Origin: Methylobacterium sp. 2A
GTDB lineage: Bacteria; Pseudomonadota; Alphaproteobacteria; Rhizobiales; Beijerinckiaceae
Assembly (NCBI RefSeq): GCF_009806555.1
Contig: NZ_VUOK01000040.1
Coordinates: 1 to 64,000 of the forward strand
Direction of reading: 5' to 3'
DNA: 64,000 nucleotides
Shown here piece by piece: positions 18,518 through 27,244 of the stretch. The first letter of the stretch is position 1. The number at the start of each line of letters is the position of its first letter. The notes beneath the pieces were generated by a model that was not told the DNA's origin, did not search any database, and saw only the letters and a list, made by a program, of their open reading frames with translations. The translations under genes were made by a program, and so were the position numbers.

Positions 18518-19982
18518 GACCGAGATTCCCACCCTGAAGGATCGCGCCCTGCTGGTCGAGTCCTGCCTCGTCGGCGGCGCCTGGACCAGGGCCGGCTCCG
18601 GCAGCATCGACGTCACCAACCCGGCGACCGGTGCGCTGATCGCCCGGGTGCCGAATGCCGGCGCCGAGGAGACGCGGGCTGCGATCCAGGCGGCGCATGC
18701 GGCCTATCCGGCGTGGCGCGCCAGGACCGCCAACGAGCGCGCCGTGCTGCTGCGCAAGCTCGCGGCGCTCGTGACCGAGCATCAGGAGGATCTGGCGCAG
18801 ATCCTCACCGCGGAGCAGGGCAAGTCGCTGACCGAATCCCGCGGCGAGGTCGCCATGTCGGCCGCCTACGTGCTCTGGTTCGCGGAAGAGGCGCGGCGCG
18901 TCTACGGCGACGTGATCCCCTCCCCCTGGGGCGACCGCAAGATCCTCGTCACCAAGGAGCCGGTCGGCGTGGTGGCGGCGATCACGCCGTGGAACTTCCC
19001 GTCCTCGATGATCGCCCGCAAGATCGCCCCGGCGCTCGCTGCCGGATGCCCGATCGTGATCAAGCCCGCTTCGCAGACCCCGCTCTCGGGGCTGGCCTGG
19101 GGCGTGCTGTGCGAGCGCGCGGGCTTCCCGGCCGGAATCGTCTCGATCCTCACCGGCTCGGCCCGGGCCATCGGGGCCGAGATGACCGGCAATCCCTTGG
19201 TCAAAAAAATCACGTTCACCGGCTCGACCGAGGTCGGCAAGGTGCTGCTGGAGCAGGCCGCGCACACGGTGAAGAAGGTCTCGATGGAACTCGGCGGCAA
19301 CGCGCCGTTCATCGTGTTCGACGACGCCGATCTCGACCGGGCGGTGGCCGGCGCGATGCTCGCCAAGTACCGCAATTCCGGCCAGACCTGCATCTGCACC
19401 AACCGCTTCCTGGTGCAGGACGGGATTTACGACGCCTTCGCGGAGAAGATGGCCGAGGCCGCCAACCGCCTGAAGGTCGGCAACGGCCTCGAGGAGGGCG
19501 TCGCCCAGGGCCCGCTGATCGACATGGCCGCCGTGGAGAAGACCGAGGCGCATATCCGCGACGCCGTCGAGAAGGGCGGCCGGGTGATCGCGGGCGGCCA
19601 TCGCCATGCGCTGGGCGGCCAGTTCTTCGAGCCGACCGTCATCACTGGCGCGACCCCCGCCATGGCGGTGGCCCGCGAGGAGACGTTCGGGCCGCTGGCG
19701 CCGCTGTTCCGCTTCCGCGACGAGGCGGAGGCGATCCGCATGGCCAACGACACGGAGTACGGGCTCGCCTGCTATTTCTACACCCGCGACCTCGGCCGGA
19801 CTTTCCGGGTGGCCGAGGCGCTGGAATACGGCATGGTCGGGATCAACGAGGGGATCATCACCACCGAGGTGGCGCCCTTCGGCGGCGTGAAGGAATCGGG
19901 CCTCGGCCGCGAGGGCTCGTATCAGGGCATCGAGGATTACCTGAACACGAAGTACCTGTGCGTGGGCGGGCTGGGGGCGTAG
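18510..19982 (+). CDS. gabD: NAD(P)-dependent succinate-semialdehyde dehydrogenase
   Basis: Aldehyde dehydrogenase superfamily, 490 residues. The active site is complete: Glu260 in MELGGNAP and Cys294 in GQTCICTNR; the cofactor region has ITPWNFP and FTGSTEVGK. The sequence (TAEQGKSLTESRGEV, WFAEEARRVYGD) matches the GabD subgroup, which oxidises succinic semialdehyde to succinate; glutarate semialdehyde is an alternative. The start overlaps the CoA-transferase stop, so the two are co-translated. Together with the ThDP enzyme it would also complete a 2-oxoglutarate to succinate bypass of the TCA cycle. Succinic semialdehyde is thus the inferred shared intermediate. Confidence 0.92.
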   Translation: MPETEIPTLKDRALLVESCLVGGAWTRAGSGSIDVTNPATGALIARVPNAGAEETRAAIQAAHAAYPAWRARTANERAVLLRKLAALVTEHQEDLAQILTAEQGKSLTESRGEVAMSAAYVLWFAEEARRVYGDVIPSPWGDRKILVTKEPVGVVAAITPWNFPSSMIARKIAPALAAGCPIVIKPASQTPLSGLAWGVLCERAGFPAGIVSILTGSARAIGAEMTGNPLVKKITFTGSTEVGKVLLEQAAHTVKKVSMELGGNAPFIVFDDADLDRAVAGAMLAKYRNSGQTCICTNRFLVQDGIYDAFAEKMAEAANRLKVGNGLEEGVAQGPLIDMAAVEKTEAHIRDAVEKGGRVIAGGHRHALGGQFFEPTVITGATPAMAVAREETFGPLAPLFRFRDEAEAIRMANDTEYGLACYFYTRDLGRTFRVAEALEYGMVGINEGIITTEVAPFGGVKESGLGREGSYQGIEDYLNTKYLCVGGLGA

Positions 19983-20023
19983 GGCTCGGCTGGCATGGAT
20001 CCTGGACCACCTTGGACGGGCAT

Positions 20024-20194
20024 CCCCTCCCCCTTTGCGGGGGAGGGTGGCCCCCGAAGGCGGTCGGGAGAGGGGAGCGACGGTGCAGAACAGGGCTCTG
20101 TGCTGCGTGAAGGTTGCGCCCTTTCCTGAACCCGGGTTCCCCTCTCCCGACCCGGCCTGACGGCCGGCCCACCCTCCCCCGCAGAGGGGAGAGA
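20024..20194. repeat. Composite inverted-repeat element, copy B
   Basis: Same architecture as copy A but inserted the other way round. The left arm (20024-20079) reads C-tract, TTTGCGGGGGAGGGTGG, GGGAGAGGGGAGC; the right arm (20137-20194) is its complement with changes. The core of about 55 bp between them aligns in reverse complement with the core of copy A, roughly 70 percent identical by eye. It lies directly after gabD. Confidence 0.8.
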
Positions 20195-20287
20195 GACGCG
20201 GCGGCGTTCGCGCCTGTTCTCTGATCAGGATGTGGGAAACCGCAAGCCCGTGTGCGGAGGGGCTCGGGCGGGGGCGGATCAAGCGCC

Positions 20288-20340
20288 CCGGTGCCTTCTG
20301 CACCACCTCCAACTCCTCCCCACAAGGGGGAGGAGGGAGC
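20288..20340. repeat. GC-rich repeat, second family
   Basis: GGTGCCTTCTGCACCACC followed by CTCCTCCCCACAAGGGGGAGGAGGGA. The same block occurs at 56286-56394 and 59953-60054. It lies just past the 3' end of the minus-strand small secreted protein gene, where it may act as an mRNA 3' structure. Confidence 0.75.
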
Positions 20341-20362
20341 GTCGCGCCCCAGCAGCGTAGCC

Positions 20363-20647
20363 CTACCGCCCGCTCGGCGCCGCGCCGCTGCCGGTGGTGC
20401 CGTTGCCCATGCTGCTGCCGGCCGGCGCGCCCGGGGTGCTCACGCGCGGCCCGCCGCTCGTGCCGGGCGCCATGCCGGCACCCGTCGAGCCGGTGCGCTC
20501 CATGGCCCCGGATCCGGCGCCGCCCACGGCACCGGACTTGTTGACGTTGCCCCGATCGGCGCCCCCCGTCTGGGGCGCCTGCGCGAGGGCGGCGCCGGAC
20601 GTGGCGAGCACGAGGGATGTTGCGAGGGCGAGGATCGTTTTCGACAT
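20363..20647 (-). CDS. Small secreted Gly/Ser/Ala-rich protein
   Basis: Hypothetical protein of 94 residues. A clear signal peptide (MSKTILALATSLVLATSGAA, cleavage near ALA-QAP) is followed by a low-complexity mature part of about 70 residues rich in Gly, Ser, Thr and Ala, with no cysteines and few hydrophobics, so it is probably disordered in the periplasm. Such small proteins are frequent in Methylobacterium genomes. It is 58 nt downstream of the efflux membrane-fusion gene, on the same strand, and may be the last gene of that operon or independent. Function is unknown. Confidence 0.7.
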   Translation of the reverse strand: MSKTILALATSLVLATSGAALAQAPQTGGADRGNVNKSGAVGGAGSGAMERTGSTGAGMAPGTSGGPRVSTPGAPAGSSMGNGTTGSGAAPSGR

Positions 20648-20705
20648 GGGGACTCCTGCATCGGCGTTGCGTCGTCCCAGGCCAACCCCAGGCCCGCGGG
20701 AATGT

Positions 20706-21662
20706 TCAGCGGGCGAGCGCCTCCCGCCATCCCTTCCAGGGCCAGCGCAGGGCGTCCCGGCCCAGGACGTTCCAGCCCACGGCCGTCTCGCCCTCCGCCG
20801 ACGCGATCGACACGGTCGCGGTGCGGCCGCTCACCAGCCGCGGATCCGCGGTCCCGCTATCGAGCTCGATCCGCACGGGGATGCGCTGGGCGAGGCGCAC
20901 CCACTGGAAGGTCGGGTTGACGTTGGCGAGCAGGTTCGTCGCCTCGCTGCGGCCGGTCTCGCCGATGCCGCCGGCGATGCTGACGACCCGGCCCTTGAGG
21001 ACCTCGTCCTCGCCCATCAGCTGCACGGTCGCGGCGTCGCCGACCTTGATCCGCGGCAGCTTGGTCTCCTCGAAATAACCCTCGATGCGGAGCGTATCGC
21101 TGTCGATCAGCGCCATCACGCCGTGGCCGGTGGTGACGTAGGCGCCGGGGCGCAACTCCATGTTGGTGATCCGGCCGTTGACCGCGGCCCGCACCGCGGA
21201 GCGCTCCAGGTTGAGCTTGGCGAGGTCGCGGTCGGCCAGGGCCTGCTCGTAGGCGGCCTTGGCCGAGAGATCGGCCGCCAAGGCGGCCTCCACCTTCTGC
21301 TGCGACACCGCGGCGTCGCTGAGCTTGGAATAGCGGGCATAGTCGGACGCGGCCTGCTCGGCCGTGGCCTTGCGGCCCTCCACCACCGCCTCCGCCTGAC
21401 GCAGGCCGAGGCGGAACCGGTCCGGATCGATGCGGAACAGCACGTCGCCCTTCCGGACGACCTGATTGTCCTCGACCAGCACCTCGGTCACGAGACCCGG
21501 GACGTCGGGGGCCACCGCCACCACGTCGGCGCGCACCCGCCCGTCCCGGGTCCAGGGCGCATTGATGTAGTAATCCCAGAGCGACAGGCCGACGACCAGC
21601 GCCACCGCCACCATGCCGAGGGTGACGAAGAGGCGGCCGATGAGGGAAAGGAGGGCAGTCAT
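20706..21662 (-). CDS. HlyD/AaeA-family membrane fusion protein
   Basis: Periplasmic adaptor of an aromatic-acid-type efflux system, 318 residues. One N-terminal membrane helix (about 9-29), then a biotinyl-lipoyl-like hairpin (VAVAPDVPGLVTEVLVEDNQVVRKGDVLFRID), a coiled-coil hairpin (about 90-165), and a second lipoyl half with beta-barrel (GRITNMELRPGAYVTTG). This is the AaeA/EmrA layout. It overlaps the DUF1656 gene by 4 nt (ATGA) and is the third component of a MarR-FUSC-DUF1656-HlyD operon. In E. coli, AaeXAB exports p-hydroxybenzoate-like acids; the substrate here is not known. Confidence 0.92.
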   Translation of the reverse strand: MTALLSLIGRLFVTLGMVAVALVVGLSLWDYYINAPWTRDGRVRADVVAVAPDVPGLVTEVLVEDNQVVRKGDVLFRIDPDRFRLGLRQAEAVVEGRKATAEQAASDYARYSKLSDAAVSQQKVEAALAADLSAKAAYEQALADRDLAKLNLERSAVRAAVNGRITNMELRPGAYVTTGHGVMALIDSDTLRIEGYFEETKLPRIKVGDAATVQLMGEDEVLKGRVVSIAGGIGETGRSEATNLLANVNPTFQWVRLAQRIPVRIELDSGTADPRLVSGRTATVSIASAEGETAVGWNVLGRDALRWPWKGWREALAR

Positions 21663-21868
21663 GGTAGGGTCCGGTGGGCGAGGGTGACGACGCCGCCCAG
21701 CAGGGCGACGTAGACGGCGAGGTCGAAGAGCGGCCGGTGCCAGACGAACCGGTAGAAGCCTATCGCGGCGAACAGGCGACGGACCGGCAGGCTCAGCGCG
21801 AAGGCAATCACCATCCAGACGGCGAGCCCCGGGACGAACACCCCGTAGAGGTCGATCTCGCCCATCAT
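21659..21868 (-). CDS. DUF1656 small membrane protein (AaeX-like)
   Basis: 69 residues with two membrane helices (about 8-28 and 46-65) separated by a basic loop (VRRLFAAIGFYRFVWHRP), the DUF1656 pattern. AaeX-type proteins accompany FUSC/HlyD efflux pairs; their exact role is unclear. It overlaps the FUSC gene upstream and the HlyD gene downstream by 4 nt each, which supports the gene despite its small size. The second Met (residue 2) could be the start. Confidence 0.9.
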   Translation of the reverse strand: MMGEIDLYGVFVPGLAVWMVIAFALSLPVRRLFAAIGFYRFVWHRPLFDLAVYVALLGGVVTLAHRTLP

Positions 21869-23898
21869 GCCGCCAGCTCCTGGTCGTTCGGCAGGTGTGA
21901 CGCGTCCCGGTAGGGGGACGCCTCGGGAAACAGGCCGCGGCGCAGGCCCGTCAGGCCGATCAGGGCGGCGCGGCGCTCCGGCGTCGGCGCGGCGCGGCCG
22001 ACGGCGTCGAGGGCGTCGTCCAGCGCGCCGAGAAGATCGGGGCCGTCCCGGCCGCGCAGCCGGCGCGCCGCCAGAGCCAGGGCCTCGTCGACGGAGATGC
22101 GCGCCCGCCCCGTGAGGCGTCTGCGGACCCGGCGCAGCTCCACGAGGTTGATGCCGACGCGCACGTCGCCCAGGAGGTCGCCGAAAGCCTCAGCCTCCCC
22201 CTGGGGCAGCATCGCGAGGCGCGGGGCGATCAGGCCGACGCGGTCGAGCATCAGGGCGGCGAGTTCCAGCCCGTGCCCGGTGCCGCGCCCGGCCGCGGCG
22301 GCCGTGAGGCTGCGGCGGTTGATCCGGACCAGACGGCGGGCGCTCCAGGCCGCCCCCACCGAGCGGATCAGCCGGGTCACCACCGCGCCGACCCACATCC
22401 CCACCACCGAGGCGATCACCCCGTTGGCGAAGGGCGCGAACTCGCCGCTGTAGCTGCTCTGGAGCGCCAGCAGCGTCGCGCCGTTGAGCGCCGCGCCCAT
22501 GCCTATCAAGGCGGTGCGCGGCCGCGTCATCGCCAGCCCGCAGAGGATCAGGGCCGGTGCGAGGGCGAGCGCCAGCATCTCGAAGGAGGTGGCGATCGGC
22601 AGGATCGCGAACAGGTAGATGCCCGCTCCCACGGCGCCGATCAGGGCGGAGTTCGAGAAGCCGAGGATCTGCGGGGCCGGATCGTCCTGGGTGGCGAACA
22701 GGCAGCAGGCGACCGCCCCCATCATCGGCGCGGACGATCCGTCCGGCCAGCCGGTGGCGATCCAGATCGCGCAGCAGGTCAGCAGGCTGACGAACACGCC
22801 GAAGGCCGAGAACGCCGCCAGCCCATGATCCCGGTGGCGGATGCGCGTGACCCGCGCCGTATAGGCGAAGGCGAGCGGTGCATCCGGCGCCGTCCCGGCC
22901 TGGAGATGGCCGCGGAGCACCCGCAGATCCTGACGCAGATCGATGATGTCGCGCAGGCGTGCCGCGAGGCTCGCGAGCAGAAGATTGGTCCAGCTCGGAT
23001 CCCGGTCCAGGTTCGGATCGATGTCGGCGATGCGCTGGCGCAGCCGGGCCGCGCCGTCCGGATCGTCCTCCGCCGAGAGCCACAGGGCGAGATCCGACAG
23101 GATCGCGCGGACGCGGATCGGCAGGGCGCCGGCCTGTTCCAGGGCGGCCACGCGGTCGGAGAGGGTCGCGACGATCGGCAGGACCATCAGCATGTGCTGG
23201 CGCAGCGGCGCGAAGGCCGCGGCCGCCCGCTTCGCACCGCTGGCCTCGTTGCGCAGGGCGAGGCCGAGGGCGTCGAGGGCCAGCGCGTCCGAGGCGAGAC
23301 GCAGGCGCTGGCCGGTCTCGTCGGCCTGAGACGTGCGGGTTCGCCGGAGCGCGGCCAGCGTCCAGGATCGGGCCTCGGCCACCCAGGATTCGAGCCGTGC
23401 CACGATGACCGGCGCCGCGGATTGCGGCAGCACCAATGTCGCCGCGAGGCTCGCGCAGACGATCCCGAGCCCGATCTCCTCGGACCGCGCCACGGCGGTG
23501 TCGAAGATCGCGCCCGGGTCGTCGACCGCCGGGAATCCGATCAGGGCCGCCGTGTAGCCCGCCAGCATCGGCAGGTAGCTCGCGGGCGTGCGATCGAGGA
23601 GCGAGATGTAGAGGCAGAGCGCGACCCAGAGCGCCACCGCGAGGCTGAGCAGCACGGGGGCGTCGATCAGATTGGGCACGAGCGCCACGCTCACGGCCGC
23701 GCCGAGCGCCGTCCCGCAGATGCGATAGATGGCCTTCGAGCGGGTCGCGCCCGACAGAACCTGGCTGGTGATGTAAACGGTGCCCAGCGCCCAGTAGGGC
23801 CGCGGCAGGTCGATCCAGAGCGCGAGGAACAGGGCGAGCATCGCCGCCGCGTAGGTCCTCACCGCGAAGGCCCAGTCACGCCATCCCGGCAGGGTCAT
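21865..23898 (-). CDS. FUSC family transporter (AaeB-like efflux pump)
   Basis: Inner-membrane efflux protein of 677 residues with the FUSC repeat: an N-terminal block of about six membrane helices (WAFAVRTYAAAMLALFLALW, PYWALGTVYITSQ), a cytoplasmic helical region (about 170-340), a second membrane block (about 355-510), and a cytoplasmic C-terminus. PRPYWALGTVYI is a family hallmark. It probably pumps aromatic carboxylates or similar weak acids with the HlyD and DUF1656 partners. Start ATG 23898 overlaps the MarR stop (ATGA). Confidence 0.92.
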   Translation of the reverse strand: MTLPGWRDWAFAVRTYAAAMLALFLALWIDLPRPYWALGTVYITSQVLSGATRSKAIYRICGTALGAAVSVALVPNLIDAPVLLSLAVALWVALCLYISLLDRTPASYLPMLAGYTAALIGFPAVDDPGAIFDTAVARSEEIGLGIVCASLAATLVLPQSAAPVIVARLESWVAEARSWTLAALRRTRTSQADETGQRLRLASDALALDALGLALRNEASGAKRAAAAFAPLRQHMLMVLPIVATLSDRVAALEQAGALPIRVRAILSDLALWLSAEDDPDGAARLRQRIADIDPNLDRDPSWTNLLLASLAARLRDIIDLRQDLRVLRGHLQAGTAPDAPLAFAYTARVTRIRHRDHGLAAFSAFGVFVSLLTCCAIWIATGWPDGSSAPMMGAVACCLFATQDDPAPQILGFSNSALIGAVGAGIYLFAILPIATSFEMLALALAPALILCGLAMTRPRTALIGMGAALNGATLLALQSSYSGEFAPFANGVIASVVGMWVGAVVTRLIRSVGAAWSARRLVRINRRSLTAAAAGRGTGHGLELAALMLDRVGLIAPRLAMLPQGEAEAFGDLLGDVRVGINLVELRRVRRRLTGRARISVDEALALAARRLRGRDGPDLLGALDDALDAVGRAAPTPERRAALIGLTGLRRGLFPEASPYRDASHLPNDQELAA

Positions 23899-24404
23899 GG
23901 CGCGGCCTCCAAGACGGGCGCAGGCTTCAAGGCCGGCGCGGCCTCGTCGGCCGCGCGGCCATAGCGCTGAAGCGCCGCGAACACCCGGAGGCTCGCTTCG
24001 AGGTCCGCGTCATCGATCTCCGCGAAGACGCATGTCCGCAGGGTGGAGAGCGCGGCCTCGATCTGCTCGAAGACGCAGCGCCCCTCGGGCGTCAGGCCCA
24101 GCACCTTGGCCCGGCGGTCGGAGGGATCCTCCCGGCGCACAACCAGCCCGGCGGCCGCAAGCTGATCGAGGAGGCGGACCAGGGACGGCCCCTCGATGCC
24201 GACGGCCTCCGCCAGGACGTTCTGCCGGGGCTCCTCCTCCATGCGGCCGATGATGACCAGCGGATGGGCGGTGGCGTCCGACAGGCCGTGCGCTTCCGCG
24301 ACGTTGTTCGCGGCCCGGCGCCAGTGGCGGCCGGTGGTCAGGATGGCGTGGGTGACGGCCTGCTGCAGCCTCTCCCGGGGTAGTGCATGTTCGGTGTAGG
24401 GCAC
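23895..24404 (-). CDS. MarR family transcriptional regulator
   Basis: 169-residue winged-helix regulator, first gene of the FUSC efflux operon. The recognition helix lies at about 72-88 (GPSLVRLLDQLAAAGLV) and the wing has the MarR signature REDPSDRRAK at 91-100. MarR proteins beside FUSC pumps usually repress them and release DNA on binding phenolic acids. The C-terminal tail (about 150-169) is Ala/Pro-rich. The upstream region is AT-rich with palindromes (see 24405-24750), consistent with autoregulation. Confidence 0.93.
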   Translation of the reverse strand: MPYTEHALPRERLQQAVTHAILTTGRHWRRAANNVAEAHGLSDATAHPLVIIGRMEEEPRQNVLAEAVGIEGPSLVRLLDQLAAAGLVVRREDPSDRRAKVLGLTPEGRCVFEQIEAALSTLRTCVFAEIDDADLEASLRVFAALQRYGRAADEAAPALKPAPVLEAAP

Positions 24405-24750
24405 GGTCTGGAATCCGTCACGGTGGCGATCCGGCAGGTGCCCGATCCCTCAGCTCGCCAACCAATAGATAGCATCATATCTTTTCGAATACGTATCTTT
24501 TGCGTGATGCCACGGTTGCATACAGTGCATGAAATTGGCTCTCGACAACTCCACCCAGACGCTTGGCGCATCGGCGGAATGCGGCGTGGGATCCGGCACC
24601 GGAGGTCGCGCGGCGTCCATCGGGATCGCCACGGGCGGCTTTGCGGTGCATCCTGTGCGGGATCGCGGTTTGCCTCCCGCCGCGTTCCGGGCCTCCAGGA
24701 CAGGGGGCGCGCGTCCCGTGCCGCCGGATCGGACGACAAGCGCCGCGCTG
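24405..24750 (-). promoter_or_regulatory. AT-rich MarR promoter region with candidate operator
   Basis: Unusually AT-rich stretch (about 24464-24535) in GC-rich surroundings. Within it are two direct TATCTTTT repeats (24478-24485, 24494-24501), a perfect palindrome ATACGTAT (24489-24496) between them, a TTCGAA, and TGCAT repeated at 24517 and 24526. These are good candidates for the MarR operator and promoter. The remainder of the interval (to 24750) shows no supported gene; a 60-residue frame at 24450-24632 runs through the AT-rich part and is not convincing. Confidence 0.5.
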
Positions 24751-25416
24751 TCAGGCCGGATGCGCGTTGTGGATCTGGTCGAAGTCGAGCGACGCCGTAT
24801 CGATCACGATCTGCGTCCGGCTGATCACTTCCAGCTTGCGCAGGATCTCGGAGACATGGGCCTTCACGGTCGAATCGCCGACCTGAAGCTCGTGGGCGAT
24901 CTGCTTGTTGAGCTTGCCCTGCCGGATCATCATCAGCACCCGCAATTGCTGCGGCGTCAGCCGGGCGAGGCGTTCGGGCAGCGGTGCCTTCTTGGAGCGT
25001 GGCGAAGGAGCGTTCGCTTCGGCGAGGCCCGGCGGCAGGAACAGTGCGCCGCTCAGCACCTCGGTGATCGCCCGCGTCAGCGTGGCCTTGTCCATGGCTT
25101 TCGGCACGAAGCCGGCCGCGCCGTGCTGCAGCGCCTCGCGCACGATGCGCGGATCCTCATGGCCGGAGACGATCAGGATCGGGATGCGCGGAAAATTCGC
25201 CCGGATCGTGATCAGCCCGTCGAAGCCGGAGGTGCCGCGCATCGACAGGTCGAGGAGCGTCAGGTCGATGCTCCGGTTGGCGGCGAGCACCGCGCAGGCC
25301 GCCTCGATGCCGTCGGCCTCGTGCAGCACCGCGTCCGGATGCGCGAGGCGGATCGTGGCCGCCAGAGCGTCCCGGAAGAGCGGATGGTCGTCGACGATCA
25401 GGAGATGCACGGACAA
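24751..25416 (-). CDS. NarL/LuxR-type response regulator
   Basis: Two-component transcription factor of 221 residues. Receiver domain with Asp9/Asp10, phosphoacceptor Asp56 (LTLLDLSMRG) and Lys106; linker at about 125-150; C-terminal LuxR helix-turn-helix at about 152-205 (LTPQQLRVLMMIRQGKLNKQIAHELQVG). The start is a TTG at 25416: AAGGA lies 5 nt upstream and the sequence runs straight into the receiver (SVHLLIVDDHP). A GTG two codons later is possible, and the frame extends upstream without a recognisable domain. No histidine kinase is adjacent, so its partner is elsewhere; the hybrid kinase at 3.9 kb has no demonstrated link. Confidence 0.9.
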   Translation of the reverse strand: MSVHLLIVDDHPLFRDALAATIRLAHPDAVLHEADGIEAACAVLAANRSIDLTLLDLSMRGTSGFDGLITIRANFPRIPILIVSGHEDPRIVREALQHGAAGFVPKAMDKATLTRAITEVLSGALFLPPGLAEANAPSPRSKKAPLPERLARLTPQQLRVLMMIRQGKLNKQIAHELQVGDSTVKAHVSEILRKLEVISRTQIVIDTASLDFDQIHNAHPA

Positions 25417-25777
25417 CGCGGTCCTTCGCTCGGGATCCCCCCGGGGATCCGTCGGAAACTGATCGAAGCGGCCCCGGGGCGCAAGCGGGTGTCGAGGGGC
25501 CTGCCCGCACTTCGAGGCCTGGGCGTGCCGGTTCGCTCCCCGGTGATCGGCGAGGCGACCGGGCTGGTGCCGAAACAGATGAAATCCGGTCTCCGGTTCG
25601 GCGGTGCCGCCGAGCCGCCCGGTGCCGCTGAACGTTTGGATCTCGCCGGGCCGGGACTCGGTCACCGTATCCGTCATGGCCGAGGGCTCGCCGAGATGGC
25701 CTGCGATCACGCCGGTGATGACGACGCGGTCCGCGCGGCCTGACGCGCACCGCACCGGGCCGGGCGCCGCGGCTTGC
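25417..25777. other. Intergenic region between response regulator and chemoreceptor
   Basis: No supported gene. The response-regulator frame stays open upstream to 25755 (with an ATG at 25677), but the translation shows no domain, so I treat it as leader sequence. Confidence 0.45.
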
Positions 25778-27244
25778 TCAGGCCGCGCGCACGGAGGCGA
25801 GGAAGCGGTCGACCTCCCGACCGAGCGCGTCGAACTCGACCGATAGGTCCGAGGCGGAGGCCAGGAGGCTTCCCGCAGTCGTTCCGGTCGCCTCCACGGC
25901 GTCGGCCACGGTCGTGACGGTGGTGCTCACGGCGCCGGTGCCGGCCGCCGCCTCCGCGACGGTGCGGACGATGCGCTCGGCGGCGGCACCCTGGTCGCGC
26001 ACGGCAACGGTGATCTGCGTGGCGAGGTCGTTCATGTCGCGGATGTGGACCGTGATCCCGTTCACGGCGGTGACCGCCCGCTGCGTCGAGCTCTGGATTT
26101 GCGCGACCTGGGCCGCGATGTCCTCGGTCGCCTTGGCGGTCTGGCCCGCCAGCTCCTTCACCTCGGCGGCGACGACCGCGAAGCCGCGGCCCGCCTCGCC
26201 GGCCCGGGCGGCTTCGATCGTGGCGTTCAGGGCCAGCAGGTTGGTCTGGGCCGCCACCGTCGAGATCAGCGCCACCACGTCGCCGATCCGCTCGGCGGCC
26301 GCGCTCAACTCCTGAACGAGCGGCACGGCATCGGCCGCCTCCGCGGCGGTCCGGCTGGCGAGGTCGGCCGAGCCGCTCACCTGCCGCTCGATCTCGCTGA
26401 GCGACGCGCCGAGCTGGGCGGTCGCCTCTGCGGCCGTCTCGGCCGCGCGCGCCGCGGCCCCGGCCGAGGAGGCCACGTCCGAAGACCGGCGCGCCGAATC
26501 GCTCGCGGTCTCCGACATGTCGGCGGCCGCACTGCGCAGGCTCGCCGCCGCGCCGGACACATGTTCCAGAATCCCGCCGACCGTCGTCTCGAAGGTCCGG
26601 GCGAGCTGCTCGGTCGTGTTCCGCCGCTCTTCCTCCAGGGCGGACTGGGCCTCCGCGGCTTCCCGTTCCAGAAGCTGGGCACGGGCCAGCTGCGCCTGGG
26701 CCTCCCTCTCGGATTGTCCGAGCGCCCGGAACGAGTCGACCGTGGTCCGGCAGACCCAGATCAGGACCGAGGATTCCACCACCACGATCACCGCATGCAC
26801 GGCAACGCGGCCGATGTCGGTCGCCGCATCCGGGAAGACCAGCGCCGGAACCGCCAGATCGAGCGCGAGGTGATGCACCGCGGTGGCAATGGTCGCCGCC
26901 AGGATCACGCGCCAGTCGCACCAGCCGACCAGCACCGCGAGGCAGGCGAAGAAGTACATGTGCAGATCGATCTGCCAGGGATGCCCGGCGAAGACGACCA
27001 CGAAGATCGCCGCCATGCCGATCAGCGCCACGCCGCTGACGATGCGCGTGGCCGTGCCGATCGGATCCATCCACCAGAACAGCGTCGCCGTTCCGGCCAG
27101 GACCGCGACGGCCGCGATCGGGCCCCAGGTCGGCAGGCCGCCGGTCAGCGCGGCCTCCGCCCCCGCAACGACGAGCATGTGCACCCACAGGATCGCGATG
27201 AGCGAGCGGCCGAACTTGAGCCGGAGAGCATCGAGGTGATTCAT
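25778..27244 (-). CDS. Methyl-accepting chemotaxis protein with multi-pass membrane sensor
   Basis: Chemoreceptor-like signalling protein, 488 residues. The first about 185 residues hold about six membrane helices with no periplasmic ligand domain, so the membrane part itself is the probable sensor. A coiled coil (about 190-225, [22 protein letters not shown]) leads to the methyl-accepting signalling domain; the hairpin tip is visible at about 320-370 ([32 protein letters not shown], then [11 protein letters not shown]). It would signal to CheA/CheW encoded elsewhere. No HAMP domain is apparent. The start overlaps the upstream small gene's stop by 4 nt (ATGA). Confidence 0.92.
   Translation of the reverse strand: MNHLDALRLKFGRSLIAILWVHMLVVAGAEAALTGGLPTWGPIAAVAVLAGTATLFWWMDPIGTATRIVSGVALIGMAAIFVVVFAGHPWQIDLHMYFFACLAVLVGWCDWRVILAATIATAVHHLALDLAVPALVFPDAATDIGRVAVHAVIVVVESSVLIWVCRTTVDSFRALGQSEREAQAQLARAQLLEREAAEAQSALEEERRNTTEQLARTFETTVGGILEHVSGAAASLRSAAADMSETASDSARRSSDVASSAGAAARAAETAAEATAQLGASLSEIERQVSGSADLASRTAAEAADAVPLVQELSAAAERIGDVVALISTVAAQTNLLALNATIEAARAGEAGRGFAVVAAEVKELAGQTAKATEDIAAQVAQIQSSTQRAVTAVNGITVHIRDMNDLATQITVAVRDQGAAAERIVRTVAEAAAGTGAVSTTVTTVADAVEATGTTAGSLLASASDLSVEFDALGREVDRFLASVRAA

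Noticed and set aside
24450..24632. 60-residue minus-strand frame upstream of marR
   Set aside because: It crosses the AT-rich promoter region and has no ribosome site or family features.
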